From assembly GCF_037975245.1 (NCBI RefSeq), contig NC_092572.1, positions 10,126,001 to 10,190,000 of the forward strand: 64,000 bases of DNA, written 5' to 3'. The position numbers were made by a program, and so were the translations under genes. Positions within the stretch are counted from its first letter, which is position 1. Every line of letters begins with the position of its first letter. The notes under the pieces were generated by a model that was given only the letters and a program-made list of their open reading frames with translations, was not told the DNA's origin and ran no database searches. The DNA is from Apostichopus japonicus (Eukaryota; Echinodermata; Holothuroidea; Aspidochirotida; Stichopodidae). Below, piece after piece: positions 1 through 12,700 of this stretch.

Positions 1-624
1 TCATACATTCAGAGGAAGTTACTCTCGATGAGTTGGATTTTTCGTGTCATGGCCTCTTTAATGTTTTCCCACAAATGGCACGTTTACGGGACCACACCTA
101 TCTGTGTTCTATTTGTTAACTTTTCTTCATATTTCGAAGAAGTATGAATTGTGAAAAACATAAGCACATTCACAATTACCAAATTTTTATTAAGTAAAAT
201 AACAAATTATTCAGTGGGCAAACTATACTGTTTGTTAATTGTATTGCAACTTCTTAGTTCGGGAATGCGTTCATGGTTGTTTGAAAACCTTTCTTACGTT
301 TTCTTCGTGCAAAATGTCGGTAAGTGTCCTTTGCATCTATTACTCACATCATAAACCAATTTATCAGAAAACATAGGACTAGTCACTAGAAGATGGTACT
401 TCTAAAGTAAAGTAATGAGATTTACACAAGCTATGTGCATTTTGCTTATTTTATTTTTACAATTAAAGACATTAATTACTTTTATAATGAATTTGCAAAC
501 AAAATTACTTTAAAATTGAACCGTAAAATATTTATATATCGCTCAGTTCAAGTAGAGAACCATTTCTTACGCAAAGTCAGACGATATAAATCAATATATA
601 TTCTTCTTTCTGTTAACTTTTCAG
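1..624. other. unassigned sequence at left edge
   Basis: No exon could be assigned. An open stretch up to a stop at 118-120 contains a GLFNVF segment that faintly recalls GIFNVL in the exon at 1606-1865, but it has no splice support. A gtaagt donor-like site occurs near 319 without a convincing exon before it. The first half of the death domain completed by the exon at 625 is not visible here and probably lies beyond the window edge. Confidence 0.3.
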
Positions 625-780
625 AGCAGATACTGAGCATGTTTAGAAAATGGATGTTTATGTATGGTCAGAATAAGGAAATTTATAAGCAGATCCTTCA
701 AGATCTCATCAACGCTGATGAATTCAACAGTCAAAAACTAATACAAGAGAACACACCAAAAGATACTACTGCTTTAAAAG
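625..780 (+). CDS. exon, second half of a death domain (DD-A)
   Basis: The exon is preceded by a pyrimidine-rich acceptor (ctgttaacttttcag) and followed by a gtataa donor; both boundaries are phase 1. The translation begins EQILSMFRKWMFMYG and continues IYKQILQDLINAD. This is the helix 4-6 pattern of a death domain: a Trp in a K-W-x-x-x-x-G context followed by an amphipathic L-x-x-L helix. A Thr/Lys-rich tail ends the exon. The acceptor phase and the starting Glu-Gln match the second death-domain exon at 2996, so the two exons are paralogous. The partner half is not in the window. Death domains are cytoplasmic homotypic interaction modules; no specific partner can be inferred. Confidence 0.6.
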
Positions 781-1605
781 GTATAAAACATTGAGTGGAA
801 ATGTACCGAGCTATCAGCCTGATTCAATGTAGAGAAATGGCAATGAAGTACGAATGGAAGAAACGTTCTGCTAAGTAGATTGCAGAAAGTAAAATTGTTA
901 TTAAGTAATGTGTAAGCCAAAGAATCCGACAAGTTACGTATTTGCTTAGTATAACAGGGTTGAAACTTTCAGCTTCTCGAAGCTCGCTTCGCCTAATGAG
1001 ATTATTTGTTACAATAAGCGATGTAATAAATGTTGTTATGAAATTTTGATGCGGTCTATGACATTAGCACCTGCCATGTGAGCTCACAAGGGCTTTGATA
1101 TATTGATTATGGTGGGGAGAGGACAGAAGGAAATTACCAGGATAAGTACTGGGAGTAAATAATCTTATGCATAATATACAGGCTTTATTTTAGTGTTAAA
1201 ATATTATAACTTATTATTTCAAAGGTAGCATCACATCGAACATTATTATTTAAGAGAATGTATCATTTTTTAGACTACAAACCATTACATTATCAGCTGT
1301 GGTGATACGAATCTAATTTACAATCAGTATATATATATATTTTTTTTTAGTGAAACCCACTGACGAGGGTAACTGCAGGTAAATATTTATACAATATTTA
1401 CAACTTTATTTTACCATTTATTTCCTGTGATCAACTGTGCCTTGCTATTTAATTGAAATCGTTTCAATACTAGGATACATACCTATATTACACTGTGTTC
1501 CTTCAATGCAATCCATTGTAATGCAATGTGTTATAATCGTGTGTTTTTCATCAGTTGCAACGGACACAAACAATAAAATCCATTTTCTTTTCATTGGCAG
1601 TAAAG

Positions 1606-1865
1606 AGTTTTTGGCGATGTTAACACAATGTAGCGAGAGAATAGGCGTTGCTGGAAGTAAACGATTGCCAAAAGCCAATTCTAAGCGCGGAATATTCAAT
1701 GTATTGTCTACTTTCTATGAAGCACCAGAGGGGATTTTAGTGGATGACAGCGTTAACTCTCTAGGACGACTGTGCTGTATGTTGTATGACGCAAACCTAT
1801 TAACAGCAAGAGATGTGGTTATAACCTACATTGAGAAAAGTATTTGTGATACTTTGTCATTTTAA
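1606..1865 (+). CDS. possible alternative terminal exon with unrecognised helical domain
   Basis: Splicing at the AG at 1604-1605 gives a phase-1 start that is in frame with the donor of the exon at 625. The reading then runs 86 codons to a TAA at 1863-1865. Residues include SERIGVAGSKRLPK, GIFNVLSTFYEA and NLLTARDVVITYIEK, and look helical. I do not recognise the family; a divergent death-fold or DED-like module is possible. A competing AG at 1599-1600 would need a phase-2 donor that I did not find. A polyadenylation hexamer follows about 215 bases after the stop. If real, this is an early-terminating isoform that lacks the downstream death-domain and kinase exons. Confidence 0.4.
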
Positions 1866-2078
1866 ATTGAATTCCCTCGGCTGAAACATGATCAGTACTC
1901 GAAAATACTATCTTCTTTATTTTACACGTTTTGCTGTATGGGAGACTACAAGTGTATTTTTTCTTGATAAATAACTGCATTTGCAGTTTAACATAAAGGT
2001 GAACGGAATATGAAAACATTGAAGTCAGACATATTAAAAGAAAACCTACATTATCATTCTAATATGTGTGTACTGCAA

Positions 2079-2084
2079 AATAAA
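2079..2084 (+). terminator. polyadenylation signal AATAAA
   Basis: A canonical AATAAA lies about 214 bases after the stop codon of the exon at 1606-1865 and would serve that early-terminating transcript. Confidence 0.35.
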
Positions 2085-2524
2085 ACTAAGAGTAATTCTT
2101 GGTTAGAAGTACAACCATGCCATTTGTTTCGATGGTGTAAGGTAAATTAGTCGTTGTATAATAATTTCGAATTGATTTCATTAAGGGAACATTGTCAACG
2201 CCTGAGGGGCCTTGGGTACCTTTCCTTCTAGTTTTATGAAAAACCACACCAGTGCCCATTTCATATTTGTGCTAACTCTTGATTAAAAAGTATCACCCTA
2301 TATCCTTAAAATGTGCCATTTTTCGCATTAAATGGTGCCCTGTTGTTGGAAAACCTTAAATATTAAACTACAATTTCTTAAGATATGTCTCATTAACATC
2401 GAGTCACATGTGCCTTTCTCCCATGACACGATGTTAGTTCATCCACAAAATTCATGCTCTTCCATGACCCACTTCTTTGCTATAATATAATATCATGTTG
2501 TATTTCTGTTACAATGTCATTCAG

Positions 2525-2653
2525 AACTACGTGAGGTAATAACAACAATTTCGAAGGAGAAAGCATCTGATTGGAATAAGTTTGCATGGTATGGCTTATC
2601 CCTATCCGAAACTGATATTCTTCACATAGAGAGAGCAGTAAAGTCAAAAGAAG
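2525..2653 (+). CDS. exon, first half of death domain DD-B
   Basis: The acceptor is cattcag before 2525; the start is phase 1. The translation starts ELREVITTISKEKASDWNKF and continues AWYGLSLSETDILHIE. This is the classic death-domain helix 1-3 pattern: D-W-x-x-x-A, then L-G-L-S-type spacing, then x-D-I-x-x-I-E. The exon ends in phase 1 at a GC donor (AAG followed by gcaagt), a rare but well-established splice type. Length is 43 codons. The exon at 57484 (starting ELQQAVQQL, with DWEIFA and EDVETL) is its paralogue with the same phases. Confidence 0.72.
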
Positions 2654-3715
2654 GCAAGTAGTTCGTGGTTTAAAGAACGTTGAATTTATGTCAGCATCAT
2701 CTATAATTGGTACACTTAAACATTCACCTTGCTCAATGAATAAACTTGTTCCTTTTTTTTTACAATGAAATATAACTCTTGTCTTATATAAAGTAACTCA
2801 CTGCAATAAAGGGTACACTTCTTAAGATGTGATGCATGAGGCATAACTGTCATGAACTGAATTACTACCGACGGAAGTTATTCTTCTTGCATATTGGTAT
2901 TTGTTTAAAGGGGACTTTCATGAGTATGTTATAAAATTACAAGTTGATCAAAGGAGTCAACCGTCCAATTTTAACATGTATTTTCTTTCACTTAGAACAA
3001 GTACGTATGGCTATCTCCAAGTGGATGAGAACGCAGAATATCAATAAAGATGTTCAGAAAGTCTTAGCGAGTTTATCACTGCTGGGGCCACAGTATGGTC
3101 ATTTAACATAAACATTATTTTCTTTGGTCTCCCCATGATCAAATTTAATTACTTCTAAATTAAGAAAACAACTGGGCATGGGTCCTGTAATTAAATTGTA
3201 TATAGGATAAACTGCACAGACTGTGATTCCTCTTATGTCGGACAAACCAATAGACGGCTTAAGGATAGATTCAGAGAACATCTGATGAGCTCCTTTGGTG
3301 ATCAGAAAGGCGCTATTAACCGTCATTGTACTGCGCACAAACATAATCAGCCTACTTTTGTTGACCATTGTGCCGCTATGGGTAATTAACCACAGTGGTT
3401 CAGAAAGAAGATTAAAGAGTCTCCTAATACAAGACTTAAATGCTGACTTCAATAGAAACGTACCGAGCTACGGGTTAAAGCTATTCTAATCCCTATTTAC
3501 TTTGTATTGCTGGTTGTTTTAATCATTCCTAGTTTACAAATTCACTCACGTTTATCACTATTGTCGTCTTCGGATGTATATTAGCCCTTTTATTTAATTG
3601 ATTTTGTACAATTGCCTGACGATGGAGTGGTGACCACTCCGAAATATAGCAGTATGTCGTTGTTAAAAATATTCGCTTGTTTATATTTTATTTATATATA
3701 TATATATATATATAC

Positions 3716-3773
<58 letters not shown>

Positions 3774-6700
3774 ATATTTTGTTACGTTGGAATGCGAGAG
3801 GTCTCGATAACTAATTTTTAACGAGACACAAGCCTGGGTTCGTTTCCGTAAGGAACACAGACAAATTGACGAGTCTAGAGATTTTAAATGAGAACGTAAA
3901 CTATATTGAACAATGGAGTTTTAACCAACAACAACAACTGTATAGAAAATTACTCACAAACTTAACAAGATAGGATACACTTTAAAACACGCTGGTCTCT
4001 TCCAACGGCGATATCCCTCAGCGGCCACGACCTCGATGACGACGATTCTCGGTCCGTTGTACCGCGAAATTCACTGGTCCTCGACGAAGTTTCTCGCGAT
4101 CCCAGAAACAGCAGTCACCTTCTTTCTGGCGATGCTCCAAAATAGAAGACGGACTTCCAGCCACAATAGAGTGAAGCACAAGTCGAACTTCTCGCCGACC
4201 AAATATTACAAGAGTCAGTCCAAGATCAGCTTTATAGCCACTAACTCCTGGCGTAACGAACTTCCTCAACGGAGACAGAAATTCTTCACCTTCTCCGAAA
4301 TAAAGACTGAAAAACTGTAGTTTCACAGCAAAGTCCTCTTCAAACTTCTGAGTGGAAGTGTAGAATCAATCTTAGTATCGATATCTCAATCCCTCAGAAA
4401 CTACTGGTAGTTGAGCACTGACGATACATAGTAGAATGGTTTAATATTTGTCGTCGCTTGTATTCGTTCAGAAACTGAGAAACTCTCCGATATGGGCGGG
4501 CTTTTATACGATTCGCCATGTCAAGAATCATCTAGATCTTTCTCGATACACCTGACCCAGTCTCTCTATTCTTGGAAGTCCTTTGCATATCTCGCGTACG
4601 TTCCAGAGAATCCACGAAAATGTGTGCACACCGCAACGGGACTTCACGTAAACCGACGCTAACCCGATACCAGCGCGTCATCATAAGGAATATACCAGAA
4701 CAATCGTGTATCATAACATTCTGACACGGTAACCCGACCTAATTTCTCAAATACTGATTTATCACGTAGGCAATTTCAATTACTCTCCACATTATAACAT
4801 TAGGTTTCTCACTAGCAGTGACTAGCGTTAGGCTACAATGGGCCCTCGTAACAATATATATATATATATAAAGTATGTTGGTGTTTTTGGTGGTGGAAAG
4901 ACTGCTTGTGGTTGTCATATCTAGCTTGAAAGTAGGTTTGGTTAGATTTAATTGGATGCTAAAGTTGTCAGTTTCCTTGACTTCGGCCCTGTGCATGTAA
5001 GTTGCCTGACAGTTTCCTTTTAAAGAGCATAGGTTTAATTGTCAACAGTTGCAAGTTTCCTTCTCGTTCTTGATATAAGTGGCTGATGTATGTTTGTTTT
5101 GTTTTCTTCTCTTGTTATGTTGCCGATGTTTCTCATGCAGCTATAGCTGACCTCACTATGTTTCTTTTGAATATCTGGTTCAGATTTGATTTTTTAGGGA
5201 AATGTTTGTTGATAGTTTATTCATACTTATATCAGATCGATAGCGTACCATGCACGTCATTAACAAAGGTTATTTCAGACAATTCGAAGAACCTAATTTT
5301 GTCAGTAAAAACTGGGACGTTGATCCTTCATCAGTGATACAAACGACAATTTTACTAAAACTATATCTCAAATAGTGTTTCATTTAGTAAGGACATTGGT
5401 GCAGAACAAACATGATTCATGTTGTTGTTTTCCTTCTCCCCTCCAATGTATTTTCTTGTTTAATCTGTCAATAGCTTTCTAACTCGTAGACCATGCAACA
5501 TATCTGCTTATTATAAGTGAAAATGAAGGGAGCGATTGAAATAAGTCAACATATCTACTGTTTTTTACTTTTTTGCAGGAGCTCCTGCTTGGCAAATGTT
5601 CTCACTTACCAAGTGAGTGGACAGACAGATGGTAACCGACATGAAAAATTTCCGCCTCAGATGTTTGATATATATTTTTTCCCCGCAAACGTCAAGTGAC
5701 TGCAAAAAAAAATAATATCAGAGTTGCTTGAAATAGAACGATAGAGTTGACGACAGGTATATTGTATTATTGATTTCAGTTGTGGGTTAAAGAGGGATAA
5801 CTCCAGAGCTGGTACAGAGACGGTACCACTTTTTTTAGCAATGTGATAAACTGACACCTCTATTTGTTGATATTAGCCACGTGTTTTCTTTCTTTTCAAA
5901 GAAGAAGCAATGAACACATATTTCATTGTATATATTAACCGCCTAATTTTATATATTTACCGCTTAATCGTATCTGTTAACCGCCTAACCTGTTTCATTC
6001 CTTTCAAGAACATTTTGCATCTGTTCAGCTGGGGAGATTAAAATCAATCATGTTTTTAAATAATTCGTTATCACACTTTCCTGTCAGACAAAATAAATTA
6101 TCAAACAATATTTTTATAGTTTTAATGTTTTCTTCCGTATTCATGGTGTTCTTACTTAATAAAGAACACATAGGAGTAATAACTCGTTTATTTTAATGTT
6201 GCTTATTTTGTGTATATATATTTTATTTAAGAAGGCAACGATGTGTCTGTTTACTACGCGTTTATAATTGTCATGTAGAAACTAAATATCAGACAATTGA
6301 CGTCATACATCATATGGCATGTATTTCTCTATTAAAGTTGACAGCAATATAGGACCATTCCTAAAAATAATTCAGAACCGATTAAGACGAAATATTTATT
6401 TACTTTTGAGTTATTTAAACATTCCTAATGCTTTTTTAACATAACGACTTCTTTAGTCGACATCACACCTTTAAGTTAACCATTAAAATGTGATTTCCAA
6501 AGAATTGTTCTGTACCCTACATGAACAATTAGGAGCAGAACTGCTTATTGGTAGAAAATTCGTTTTGCGAACGGTCTAAAGTACCTTTGTACGTTAATGT
6601 TGTTTGTTAAAAACGTTCCGATTAGATTTTAGAATATTTCTACAAAGCAAAGACAATGCAAATAAAAAAAGTAATTGATCAAAACGTGTTATATAGTAGT

Positions 6701-9700
6701 GGTGTACACGTCTAGCATAGATATGTACAGTATATGAACGCTATAACATTACAACATTAATTTCAGTTAACAATTGATAGAGCGAAACCATGTCATACAG
6801 GATGATAACGTCGATTTTATGTTGCATATAACATAGTTTAGTGTACCAGTATTTAATTTTATGGAGCTACCAAACCAAAACATATGTTGAAATCATGTTC
6901 TCTTTGCACAGAACCACATCCAATGTGGCATTTGAAAGTCGTGGGGTAGTATAAAACACCGATTATTTTGTGAAGAGCGATGCGTTTAATAAAAATTCTA
7001 TAAAGAAGCTGAATAATAAGCTATAATTCTCTTATTGCACAGCTGCCGCTATCTTTTGCAAAATGCCGATCACCAAAAACAACATACACGTTTGACACCA
7101 TACACCAGCTAACAACCTCAATATATGTTGAAAACCTTCTTCTCTTTACAAACAGGACCACATCCAATGTGATCTTTTAAGCCGGGGGGGGGGGTGGCTG
7201 GTAAAATACAACGACCTGTGAGAAAAGCAGTTTTGTTAAAATCCATATACTCTCAAGAATCTTCATTATAAGCTTTAACTAGTTTATTGCACAGGTGTTG
7301 CTATCTTGTATCAAAGTGCCGTACATCAGCAACAGTACACATGACACCCTTTAGCAGCATGCACACTTACAATACGTGACGACGTTTTCGATTATAGAAG
7401 TATCTTCGTTGGAAGCAACAACAGAGATCCTGTATGGATCGACACGCCTGGCGTCACTCACTCACACGCAATCAAAACATATATCTCTGCAGAAGATCAT
7501 TATTGTCAACTTTCTTTTCGTTCTTCCTTTTTCTGAAAACAGCAGATGTGTATGTGATTGTATACATTTAGTTAAAGGATATTCCCGTACCTGGAATGCA
7601 TCGTATATTTTTTGTTATCTTTAATGTGCAAATCATTTTATCAACTGAGGAAATTATATTATTATATTATGAATAAAGAAACTAAAGGTAACGTTGTCAA
7701 ATGTGGCAAATTTCAAGGCAAATTAGACCAGGAGATTCAATTAGGACAATACAGCTTTTAAAGAAGAACTGCCATGATGCCTTGATATAACATCTGATAA
7801 GATTCACTACCAGGAGTAAGGAAAAGTAATCTGGTAGGAATCTTGCACACTAAAAATAATCAAATATGGTGTTAAGAAGGTTTTAGTGTGCTGTTTTCCC
7901 TGTGTTTCCCTTTCCACGTATGCGCCGAGTTGTGTGCCACCAGAAAACTCCTTGTAGAGACTAGTCACCTGCACATCGGTGATACAAAGCACTTGAAACA
8001 ATTATGCGCAGCTCACTGATTGGTACATTTTTCATTCCGACAAAAATTCAAGCTTACTCAGAAAACATTCCTATCTTAAAATATATAGATCATGTGAACG
8101 GAAAAAAAAATAGGGTGTACACCTACGGGTACTTCAACAAAAAAGTAGTAAACCAAGCTACGTTTTGTATTTCAGTGGATGCTTCTGCTGCAGACGTACA
8201 CATACTCAAGAGGGTTACTCTACGACGATGTTTAACGGCTTTAGTGCATATTTAGCATTCGGTTATTGCATACTACTTCATAGGTGATGTTTAAATAAGG
8301 TACCGCTATATCTGCATCATTAAACCAAAACATTACTTGATGATTGTCCACTTTGCATCACTGGACTATCGTTCAAATGTAATTGCTTTATTCGATTATT
8401 GTCAATACAATAACATTTCTAAATATCGAAATAGCAAATAGCTCATTTACTTTTCTTTCAAAAGTCAGCAATATTTATTGTAATAACAAGGATAAAGTTA
8501 TTACAAATTGCACAAAATTATGACTGATGTTTTCTTACTCACCTATTTTGCACAATGTTTACAAAATATGAGTGTGAGAAGTGTTCTGCTTCACTTAATT
8601 AAGACATAACCTTAGAGACAACAATGTCACGATTGTAATAAAGTTAAAATACTGGTATTGTATTTAATACCGAAACAGTTCTGAACGGCCAAGGTATTTT
8701 TTTTTTAATATATTTTGTTACATGTTTAGTACGAATGTATTTGGAAGTGACACTGCACTAATTATTACAAATCGTGGAACACTTATCACACTCGTAATAA
8801 GTTTATTTTTTAGAAATAAACAATTAACGAGTTCACCTTAGTATGACTTGTGAATTATCAACAGAGTAAAGGACCCAAAATCTAAGTTTGATGCTTTTTG
8901 ATGAGACTATTACAATAAGTAAGACTTATAAGAAAAGGCAATAGTCTATGAAACGTTTAGTGTTGTATTTCTACGACGTTGTAATAACCGCTTATCTAAC
9001 ACTAAAAAGTCTGCACCATTGACTATATCGTGTGAAAATTGCGTTTGCCAATGAACTTGTTCATCTTAATGTCACTCGTGACTTATGAACAGAGCAAAAA
9101 AAAAAAAAAAATATCGATTAGTCTGTTGCTTGCTCATAGGACTGTAACAAGATGTTTACTGATACGAGTACTTAATAAGAGTCAATAGAATGTGTCGTGT
9201 TGTATAGCTTCGACGGCTTGATTAACGCTTATCTAACACCTATAAGAAAACTCACCTTTACACTGCCGTTGATTGATGCAGAATGCAAAAATAAAAAGCT
9301 GTCCTTTTGCATACGTTGTCGATTCTTTAGTCTTTCAAATATTGCATATAAATGAAATATAATAACTTCTGTATTGTCTCTGGCCGACACCACATTATAC
9401 ATCAACATTTCGTTGCAACTAATGGAGGTATGATCGTCGTTCTCGGTTTTGGAAAATGTTCGAATTGGAAACTACAGCTATTCAACAAGAGACTACAGAT
9501 CTTCAAGTTTCCTACTGTCTGAGAAGTAGAACAATTCTAGTAGGAGAAACGTTACCTTTATATGTTTATGTAACAGAGAAAATTTAACGGGCTGCATTAT
9601 ATTGATATTGATTACGAAGGTAGCAAGAATGGTTCATCGTATGAATAAAATGGACAATGTGTGCGAGTAAGCCAATATTGTTAAAACTACGCCTTTAAAT

Positions 9701-12700
9701 GTCACTTCTCAGAGACAATTGAATGTGTAAGAACAAAGTGTAACAAAATGTTGATACGTCAAGAAGATTCAAACCAGGGCAGCAAACTCAGAAAAACGAG
9801 TTATAATGTGTGCTACCGTTTAAATTTGGTCAAAGTGTTTTCCATGTTCTTGGCTACACAGGATATATTTTTTAAATGAAGTTTCGTCTCAGAACTTATA
9901 CAAATTCTTTCGATGTTCCTTTTTCAACGATCTCTCTCTTTTTTCCAATTTCAATAAAGAACATGTTCTTTCGGCCTTGCATAGTTAGCGTTACTTTCTT
10001 TTCTGCTACATATTTATTTAGTAAAGATAGTTTTTTGGTTCATTTTCTATAAATACTCTTGCAGTACATTCATATTCCAAATACAGACTTACTGAAGAGT
10101 AACAATAGTAACTCTAATAACGTATTAACTAGTGAATTTCAATCCAATGTACCGTGGCTTTTCATTGGCTCCCCATCAAAGAAATGCAACAGAAATAGGG
10201 ATCGCAACCATATATTTTGCACGCTATAAAAAGATGCAAATTATTGTATTGTCAATATGAAAGACCAATGACTGTGTTCACTGTAAAGTAGGAAAGGTAA
10301 TACTCTCCGACGAGACCCTTTTGCAATTATGCATTCATTAGTTTACCGAAGTCGTTTATAAGCAGAACAACCAGGTAACACTGGGCCAGTATTGTGCTAA
10401 AAACAAGTAAGATAATATTTTCCTTCTTTTGGATCTAACTTACAATTGTGTCACCAGTTAGTTCTTCCTGTAGGGTTCTTTCGGTTGAGATATTTCTGGC
10501 TAATTCGAAGCTTCCCAATGTTGAATTTTGAAGAAATATATTCAGACTTAACAGAACACCCTAAATTGTATGGATTGTGTTGAATCAGAATGTCACAAAA
10601 TATAAAATACAAATGACTTGCGTTGTAAGTTATTAATATTACATTTATGAACAAGAGTGACCAGCAGGAGTAAGCACCCGTTCTCAGTGCAAATGTATCA
10701 TCATGAATCATATTCTAACCGAAATGGTAAAATGAAAAGGTCATATAAAAACGTTGATTTAAATTATGTCTTCAAAAAAGACACATTTAAAAATATTTGT
10801 TAAAATACATCTATAAATTACTTTCATCAATATCAAAAATCTAAACTATGATTACTATTTCTCAAATTGTTGCCAATATTGACCTAGGGTAGAAAAAGGT
10901 AATTTCGGAAAATGTATCGTTTATGATGTGTATCAGTTGTTGATATGATATCCCTCCTACACTTCATTTTCATAAAAAAGAAAACAGAGCACTAACATAT
11001 TTGGATAAATATAAAGTTAGTTTTGCGTGTTTCATATTCAGATAAGAATATTATTACTTTCTTAGCTGCTGTTATGAGATACTCTTCAACATATTGAATT
11101 TGACTAAAAATAATGTATTATTATCAATATTTTTCTTTTCGTTTTATAGTTTCGATAATTTTCAGTAAATCGGAAAATTGATCACATGTTACTGCCATAA
11201 CTGCCGCTAGATGACGTTTAGGTTACGTAGATAAAACAGTTTCAATGTTCCAACCAGTCATATGATGATGGTTGGACTATTTGGGCATTATTCGCACACT
11301 TTGCAACGTTTTCTGTCATAGTTAGACTTTGTTAGACTAGTCGATCTCCCGTATTTATCAACATTGCATTTCAAATCAAATTAACCTCTTCAGCACCCTG
11401 TGCATCCTTTTTATCAACAGCCCCAGTAAAGTGTCACAGAAGAGAAGGGTAAGTTATATAAATCACGTGATAATAAGAAAGAAAAGCAGTCTGTTTCATA
11501 CTGTATGATGTTCCCGCAGTCAAAACGTCAATAGGGTCATTACAGTGACAAAACAGTTATTGTGTATACAATTTCTAACACAAATTGACAATTGGCGCTT
11601 ACAAAAGCAAAGAAACGAACAATTAGTACTGTAAAAAAGAAAGAAGTGAAAAGGAGAGAATTGATGGGCACCTTCATTACCTACTGCATGTGCAGTAGAA
11701 GACAAAACTTCGCAATACTAATATGTATTTCTTGCGGTAAATGGCTGTAACGCTAAAGTAATTACGTAAATACAAGAGTTTGCAAAGATATTTCGTGCAC
11801 AAAGTTTTTTCTTAGGAAAGTTTCCTTTTTTTAACATCAAATCAAAATCACAATATATTTCCCCTGCCTATTTATATATTCATCCACCGCTTTAGCATTA
11901 TATCATAGATTTATATATTTATATAAGATCTGACTGTTTAATTCCTATTTTTTAGAAATAAAAGTATCACTACAAAGCATCAAAAGAACATACAAAACAA
12001 CGATGTTCTGGAAACTGACGAACCAAGTACGTCTCATTTTAATGCGATTGCTTTCGAAAGAATTGCATTATATAAGTATTATAATACAGACAATTTTGTT
12101 ATTCATTGTCATATACGAAAGCAGTTTATTATCTGAAGACATTCTAACTGTTAGTGTTAAATATTCAGTAACTGACTGTGTTCAGCGTTAGTGACTTTTT
12201 ATTAAATAAGAAACAAAATATATAGTTTCTGCAACTTTGGAATTTTCGATCTACTCGTTTTTACATGCAGGTAAAGTGATCAAATTGCATGTAGGTTTTC
12301 AGCAGCGTTTTTGACTTCACAGCAGAAATGGGGAGACAAAACAGCTTCACTCTTCCAGGAGAACAGCTTTCATATGTTTCATAAAGATAACATTTTACTG
12401 ATAATGCATGTTGTGTATATTTATTACCAGATTTATCAGAAAATTCAGCAAAACGTTGCAATTACTAAGTTGTTTGTTTCATAGCATGTGTAATTAGGTT
12501 GGGTATCGTTGCTGTAACCTGCATATATAATTCACATGTTGAAGTTTCAGCTTAAAAATAACTGAATCTACTGCTTTTCAAGCGTTGGTTTTACAATCAG
12601 CAACATTTTTCAATATCATCTTCATGAATTACGCAAATAGCAATCCACTAATACTTCGGTGAAGTGAAGGAAAACTGAATTCAATTTCATTAGCGTGGAT

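Noticed and set aside
4018-4326. Overlapping ORFs on both strands in the less AT-rich block
   Set aside because: They fall within the candidate LTR and have no protein signature.
5579-5612. 34-base exon-like segment with strong splice sites
   Set aside because: Its phases cannot join the donor at 3092 to the acceptor at 11956 in frame.
8004-8255. ORF ending VDASAADVHILKRV after a ttgtatttcag acceptor
   Set aside because: Looked like another death-domain second half, but the conserved Trp and the helix pattern are missing.
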